Origin: Mantis religiosa
Lineage: Eukaryota; Arthropoda; Insecta; Mantodea; Mantidae
DNA: 64,000 nt
Reading direction: 5' to 3'
Assembly: GCA_030765055.1 (NCBI GenBank)
Contig: CM060958.1
Location: 113,010,954 to 113,074,953, forward strand
A program made the translations under genes and the position numbers. The notes beneath the pieces are model-generated. The model was not told the origin of the DNA. It saw only the letters and a list, made by a program, of their open reading frames with translations, and did not search any database. Positions 58,547 through 64,000 of this stretch are shown in pieces. Every line of letters starts with the position of its first letter. Within the stretch, counting starts at the first letter, position 1.

Positions 58547-61500
58547 TCATTCGCCGTTCAAAAGACGGTAATGTCCATGGGCATATGTGGATACTCCATC
58601 ATCTGCAATTATTCTCTTGTCATCATGTGGAGATAGGGATATTTTGTTCACTTCCACTGACGTAACATTATGTTGACGGGACATAATTAGGTTCATTGGC
58701 GTTCTTATGATTTCTCTGCTTTTAAGACAGTCCACATAGCTCTCAAAGGTTATGTACTGTTTAATGGCACTATGTTTTATGCCTTTTATCTTCTTGATTA
58801 TGCCTCCATCGATGTCGAGTGCATACATCTTCGGTCTCAGTCCAACAAAACGACGAATGATTTTTCCATTGGCTTCATCTTTAAATTTTCCCAACACTTT
58901 CTTGTTTTTTGTAGAATGGCATATATGGTCGCTAGGATAATCAGCAGTATCCAGATGTTCCAGAAAACGTAACTTATCCTGGTATATGTCTCCGGTAGTC
59001 ACACGATGGATGAAAGAGTCAGTATCCATGTACATGAGCTTCAGATTTTCAAGCCCGTAATACGGCATTAGCACATCATAATGATACCAATACATCAAGG
59101 TCTTCGAGATATCCAGCACACACATCCCAATGTATATAGGCTTGTTGAAGACTATCTCTCGTGGCGCTATGTGTACTGCAGCCAGATTAGGTCCATATAT
59201 AGTTCTATCAATAAATGCAGGCTTAGCAACCAGTTTTTCCAATGTCTTCCAATCGGTGACAAGTCGTATATTCAGTCGGTTTCTGATGTTTTCCATAGTT
59301 TTACCAAACATGGCATTGTTAAAAAGTTTGTAAAGATCCTTCTCGAAATCATTTCTCGATCCTTGTCGTAGCCGGTTATTGAATTCCACATAAGGCTTTA
59401 ACCAACATGACTGTTGAAATTGTAGCACCCGATGGATTTTAGTCAGTTGTAACCCATGACTAAGGGCTTGCTTCAAGCACATGTAATGCACCACATACCT
59501 AGTTCGTGATCCAAGGTGAGGAATTAGTTTCCTTGTAGAAGAACCCGGGGGCTTGATACACTCAGGGAGGAACGGTAAATCATTGTGCAGGTCATGGAGT
59601 TCTGTAGGATATTGAAGGTCCACTTCTAAAATGTATCCGAGAGGGTCATCTTATCGTAGTATATCTAGGTTGATATCTTCAGGAGAAACCCACTTAAAAC
59701 CCCCGTAAGCAAGGGGCTTCCGCATCGCCCACGCATATTGATTATTTGAATCCTCGTACGTTATATATTGTGAGGGCTTACTTGAGTCATACTCCTTCAT
59801 GTAGTGATTGTTCGCTTCTGCATACCGATGAGAAACTTGGCATAATCCTCCTCTTATACCTGCTTCAACCATGAGTAGCTGGTCATAATCCTGTAGTAAT
59901 TCCAGTTCAATTCCTGTGTACAACAGCATTGCATCCCACGTAAGTCCGGGTGATGTATAATAATGTGCAGGATCAACTTTATGGGTTTTCAGGGTCTGCT
60001 CTCTGAATGTTTCAAACACATCTGCTAGTAGAAGGACATCCGAAGTTAAGTAGAGGTCACTGTAGTCGCCTAGTGTTCTGATGTTGAAGTGACTCCATAC
60101 GGTTTTTGCATGCTGATACTCTGCATCACTAATTTCTTCTCTGTTTAACTTACTGTAGAATGCTTCTCTCGGAGGAAGTTCTGTCTCACTCAAAACATCC
60201 CATGATGTAACGTAATCATAGGGAAACACACCTTTACGCATCATCAAATCGATCTTCTCTGCTCCAAAGTACTTCTGGGTTTCAGGTTATGATGTTAGAT
60301 TTTTTGCTAGTTTATCCAAGCTGGTACTAAGGAAGCGATAGGTATCCACAAAACGAAGTTTAATGTCACCAACATACTTGGAAAATGATATATAACTTTC
60401 CTCAGAGCTAGGAATAACTTCTACTCTATCGCTAGTACAGCCTAACTCCTTAACAATGAAATGGGAGTCATATCCACTCAGGTTATGTATGAAGACAGGA
60501 ATATAATTAGGCGTTTTACACGCTAGATTACACTGATTATGTAGACTTCCTCGATATTCACCACTTATATGATCATGATCTCGTACTTTCCAGTTATCGT
60601 CGGTAAATTCTTTACCACATAAGTAGCATTCTGTAGAAGATTCGAATGATTTTTGTTGCTTATCTGTCAGAGTTAATGGAGCACCCGTTTTGTATACAGC
60701 ATTAATTTTCTTTGCGAGAGAACTTACATACTCCATAAACTTCAGTGCAGCATCATAACCCCGATATACATAGGGTTCAGTAGGAAGATCAGTCTGTAAA
60801 CCTTCAATTGTAGCTGAGGATTTGACATAAACACAGAAACTCATAGGAATATGCTTCTGATATGGAACTGTATAAGACGTTTCGGCATTAGAAGAACACC
60901 CGTGGTAAGGGGTAAGAATGCTTTCAAAGTCAGCGTATATGACATAAGGTAATTTCAACATCCTTTCATGATTCTTGAATCTAACAATAGATTTCTCCTT
61001 AGTTGGCATAACAATCTTAGCAACTCCGTGTTGGCTGCATAATTTTCTATGTTCATTTAACCTCTCAACTCCTCCATTTCGATAATCAAAGTGCGTAAAA
61101 CAGCGCTTGCAGATGTAGAGTTTTCCCTCACAGTTGGTTTTTTGTTGATGAATAAGTGTCTCGAAATTCTTTATATAAACGTAATGATGACGTCCAGCTG
61201 AATTGCTTAATAGAAGCAGATCGCGATGCTCAGTCAGTTCTTCATTGACAACTTTCATAGGAAACACTTGATTCTTTTCATCCAGCCCGAAAACATTTAT
61301 AGAGATGTTATTTTTTCGTTCAAATTTTGGGATGTCACTCAAACTCACAGGAAATGAGACGCAGCTAAAGTCATATCTTTCTTGAAGATTCTTATACTTG
61401 CTAACACGTTGAGGATCCTTGTGAATGAACTTGGCAAGTACGGCGTACATAAAACATTTCTCATCATCATAGTTGTGCGGATTTATACATGCTCCTTTAG

Positions 61501-62271
61501 CTCCAACAATAGCCGGTAGAGGGATGTAACTGCTCCCTTTTAGACCATTATTCTTGTTGATCCTAACACGCACACCATCAACAGCTAATAAAGCCCAGCT
61601 GCTTCCTTTAAGTTGACTTTCCTCCATTTCAGTACAAAGTTTCTTGAATTTACTTTCCAATATGGCGTCCAAGTCACTTTCTAAAAATATTGCTTGATTT
61701 GGCGTTTTAAAGGCTTTATCAGTAGTGTCACCAACGGCATTCACAAACCGACATTCAGCCATGAGGTTAATTTTCACACTTTTATGCATCCTCAGTTGCT
61801 TCTGAACGGCTTGAATTATCCGCTGTTTTGATTCCTGGAGATATGTATTCAGGTCTTGGCATGTAGAGCACTGGATGAAATATGATTTCAGTCGATCCTG
61901 GAAAGCTGTTTCATATTCTACTCATCGTCTTCATCAGGAACCATTAACGGCAATTTATGTTTGGTAGGCTCGATCTTGAGTTTCTTAGCAGCAGTTATTC
62001 TCTCGCATCGTTCTTGATGAGTATCTCTGCAATTCTCAGTATCATAAACATTACCACAATGTTTACATTCGTAAAACCGGCCACATACCAGCTCATGTCT
62101 CTTTTTATTGTAGCTTTTCAGGAAACTCTTTGCACATATGCTACACCTATTTTCAGGTATAGTGTCTAACAGAGCTTCCATCGCTATAGTTTTTTGTTGT
62201 GTGCAGGCTAATTCTCGGGGAATATGCTGCCAAGTAAGTGTCTTGATACACTTTTCACTTCTCTTCTTCAC
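58547..62271 (-). pseudogene. type-B DNA polymerase (Polinton/virus-like) with endonuclease-VII-like insert, broken
   Basis: A DNA-replicating polymerase of the protein-primed B family, as in Polintons, adintoviruses and relatives. In order on the minus strand: C2H2 fingers (62271-61918), a long N-terminal domain, a Cys/His cluster (CKRCFTHF, about 61100), exonuclease motif I YADFESIL (about 60930), an endonuclease-VII-like finger (CYLCGKEF, RDHDHISGEYRGSLHNQC, about 60630-60530), exonuclease II HNLSGYDSHF (about 60490), exonuclease III YLTSDVLLLAD (about 60040), motif A DSNNQYAWAM (about 59740), motif B FNNAMFGKTMEN (about 59310), motif C MDTDSF (about 59020), and a normal C-terminus. Damage: a frameshift near 61918 and in-frame TAA at 60287-60289 and 59651-59653. 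Catalytic Asp residues are retained. Confidence 0.85.
61918..62271 (-). pseudogene. zinc-finger N-terminal part of the polymerase gene
   Basis: A 117-codon frame with two C2H2-type fingers: CSICAKSFLKSYNKKRHELV and CKHCGNVYDTENCRDTHQER. It ends in an acidic patch (PDEDDE) and TAG at 61918-61920. A different frame then continues at once with EYETAFQDRLKSYF towards 61789. In related proteins I know, fingers precede the polymerase in one chain, so a frameshift is the likely reading. A separate small zinc-finger gene is the alternative. The true start may be the ATG at 62181 instead of the GTG at 62271. Confidence 0.65.
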
Positions 62272-62399
62272 CTTGATAAGTTATCAGCGCTACTGATGAT
62301 GAATTTCACTGTAGAAGCTGATCCGCTATGCTATAAACACACTAGCATAATTACAATCTAAGATCGATCAAGCTCTCTTTATACACTTAGCACAGACCT

Positions 62400-62640
62400 A
62401 ATAGAAAACTTCATCATCCCCTTCACCAACGGGATTCGAAGGTGGCACTCCTATCGGAGAAAACCTAAAGGAAAACTTCATCACACCACCACCACCACCA
62501 CCACCACCACCTTTGTAGTTCGAAGGTGGCGCTCCTATCGGAGAAAACCTAAAAGAAAACTATTATCTTGCTACCACAGGGGTTCGAAGATGCTTCTACT
62601 ATTGGAGAAAACCTAAAAGAAAACTCTATTAATTTTCCAG
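62400..62640. repeat. short tandem repeat with (ACC)n expansion
   Basis: TTCGAAGGTGGC.CTCCTATC, then GGAGAAAACCTAAA.GAAAAC, is repeated at 62435, 62519 and 62583, basic unit about 64 bp. The first unit is lengthened by an (ACC)9 tract at 62485-62512. It lies about 130 bp upstream of the polymerase gene's 5' end, so it could belong to that element's leader. Confidence 0.75.
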
Positions 62641-62879
62641 TTTTCGATTATTCTTTAACTACTATACAATTCACATGAGAGAAAAATTAGACAAATTAAA
62701 ATTGAAAAAGGAAATAAATAGTTAGATTTGAAGATAAAATTTAGACAATTCAAACGAGTATAAACACGACTAAGCTCCGCCTTTTAGTTTTAAGGTTACA
62801 TTAGGAGCTCCCATTGCCACCCGTAGACACCTCCCCGTCATCTTCAACCACGTGTTCTTGATTCTTTTCACACATATCT
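62641..62879. other. no recognisable gene
   Basis: AT-rich spacer upstream of the polymerase gene; nothing identified. Confidence 0.4.
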
Positions 62880-63215
62880 TAACATAACAGTTCTATTTTT
62901 CTCAAGTTCATCTATTACACCGTTTAACTGATCCACAGGGCACCCTTAGAATCCTTCACTTCATCCTCAAACACACCTTCTTGAACCCTTTTGATATATT
63001 TTAACCTATTTATGTTTGTTGCTACGGGCATCCGTTCTCTTTTCTTAAGTTAAATTATTACGGCCATCTTGTTATGTCTGAGTCTCATGCTTATATATTA
63101 AACTTTGTGATTAAGTATTTTGATTTGAAAGTCTATGTAAATCGGTTAAGGTAAACATCTCTTCTCAACATGAGACAAGTCATGATGTATGATCTTATGG
63201 GGTGAGCTTGTCAAC
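62880..63215. repeat. repeat matching 57.1-57.7 kb, same orientation
   Basis: CGTTCTCTTTTCTTAAG (about 63030) and the stretch CTTGTTATGTCTGAG ... TGCTTATATATTAAACTTT ... TTTTGATTTGAAAGTCTATG (63070-63140) align with 57240-57265 and 57540-57615. CATGATGTATGATCTTATGG further on resembles the GGCATGATCTTAGGG start of the 101-bp unit. The polymerase gene is thus bracketed by related sequence. Confidence 0.6.
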
Positions 63216-63254
63216 ACACCCAAAAGCATTTATATTCAAAGGTATTTAAATTAT

Positions 63255-63960
63255 CCCACCGAGATTTGAACCCTGATCCTAAGGCGTAAATTACCATTTC
63301 AACAACAATTCAGACCTAAAGTATATATGTATACGCTATTTCATTGCGCTAACGTTATTAGTTCAAGAGTTATTTAAGATTCAAGTTATTGCGGGAGAAG
63401 CGGTTATCGAACCACGGGTCTGTAGGCTACGGAATCAAATCATTCACAGCATATGTTGAATGAAAAAAACCTGCGCTTTCCCCTGCTGTTCTATGTGCAA
63501 TAGATCGGAAATAGAACACAATTACATAATTCAATGGACGATGGGAACTGAACCAGGGACCCTTGAGCTACACGTTGTCAGCATATGATTAACTATGAGA
63601 AGCATAACCATATAAAGGTTATTTCACTTCTCTAGACCCACTGGTTACAGAGATATTTAAATTAAACGATTCAGGACTCGAACTAAGGACTACAGGTATA
63701 CAGTATATACCCTGCGGACCTAGCTAACCATATGTAAGTAATAAAGTTTCTCCGAACTCTCTATCATAATTAGTTTCGGAGTTATTCCAATATAAGCAGT
63801 ACTCTTCTGCACGAGATTCGATTAGGGGACCATTGATAAAACTACAAGTCAGACAGTCAGTAAGGGCATGGACACCCCTTAGCAGGCGGTAGAAAGGCAG
63901 CATACATCGTCTTTCTCCCCTACTCATGTTTCCCACGGTTCAGGCAAACTCTTGTGCAGC
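63255..63960 (-). repeat. diverged tandem array of tRNA-like units, ~140-bp period
   Basis: Reversed B-box-like cores lie at about 63262 (GATTTGAACCCTGATCC), 63405 (TATCGAACCACGGGTC), 63547 (ACTGAACCAGGGACC), 63674 (CTCGAACTAAGGACT) and 63816 (GATTCGATTAGGGGACC). Steps are about 143, 142, 127 and 142 bp. Several are preceded by TATTTAAATT or TATTTAAGATT. The spacing argues for a tandem repeat derived from a SINE or tRNA, now strongly diverged. A 70-codon frame at 63724-63936 is incidental. Confidence 0.5.
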
Positions 63961-64000
63961 TGTCTAGTGACAAGGGTTTGACAAGGGTTTGACAGGTGAT

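Noticed and set aside
58752..59371. Plus-strand frames of 62-96 codons
   Set aside because: Shadows of the polymerase gene on the minus strand.
55985..64000. Calling the whole right end a complete Polinton
   Set aside because: No integrase, protease, packaging ATPase or capsid gene and no terminal inverted repeats were found in the window.

Overview
This 64 kb window looks like intergenic, transposon-dominated DNA from an insect with a large AT-rich genome. I found no complete single-copy host gene. The species call is an inference. It rests on the mix of families (mariner, hAT, pogo-like, Penelope-like, LINEs, many tRNA-derived SINEs, a Polinton-like DNA polymerase) and on short TTAGG-type motifs. 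A cockroach or termite would fit, but the sequence does not prove it.

Layout. 0-6 kb: end of a mariner, a decayed IS630-like DDE transposase, then a hAT element (2556-5497) split by a mariner (3810-5045). 7-21 kb: SINE copies, a ~200-bp palindrome with hammerhead-ribozyme-like core boxes, a LINE 3' end, a candidate solo LTR, a ~318-bp tandem array of tRNA-like units, and two Penelope-like 3' ends, one with a GIY-YIG domain and a hammerhead-like motif. 21-29 kb: a LINE 3' end, a hAT-like remnant, and a nearly intact two-ORF LINE (23.63-28.53 kb) whose ORF2 (endonuclease plus reverse transcriptase) has a single in-frame TAG. 29-46 kb: a second IS630-like remnant, a deleted second copy of the 3.8-kb mariner family, a young ~315-bp tRNA-like tandem array, a larger SINE, an internally deleted pogo-like element, two more mariners, a LINE C-terminus and a hAT-like non-autonomous element. 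46-55 kb: a possible isolated exon (46881-47024), an unidentified decayed coding stretch, two LINE remnants on the minus strand and a (GA)33 microsatellite.

55-64 kb: more tRNA-like units, a ~101-bp tandem array, then on the minus strand a degenerate type-B DNA polymerase gene with C2H2 fingers and an endonuclease-VII-like insert (62271-58547). It is broken by one frameshift and two in-frame stops. Related sequence lies on both sides of it (57.1-57.7 and 62.9-63.2 kb), and the window ends in a ~140-bp-period array of B-box-like sites.

Nothing forms an operon; each mobile element is its own unit. The most notable structures are the nested hAT/mariner insertion, the almost intact LINE, four hammerhead-like motifs, the tRNA-like tandem arrays and the repeat-flanked polymerase gene.
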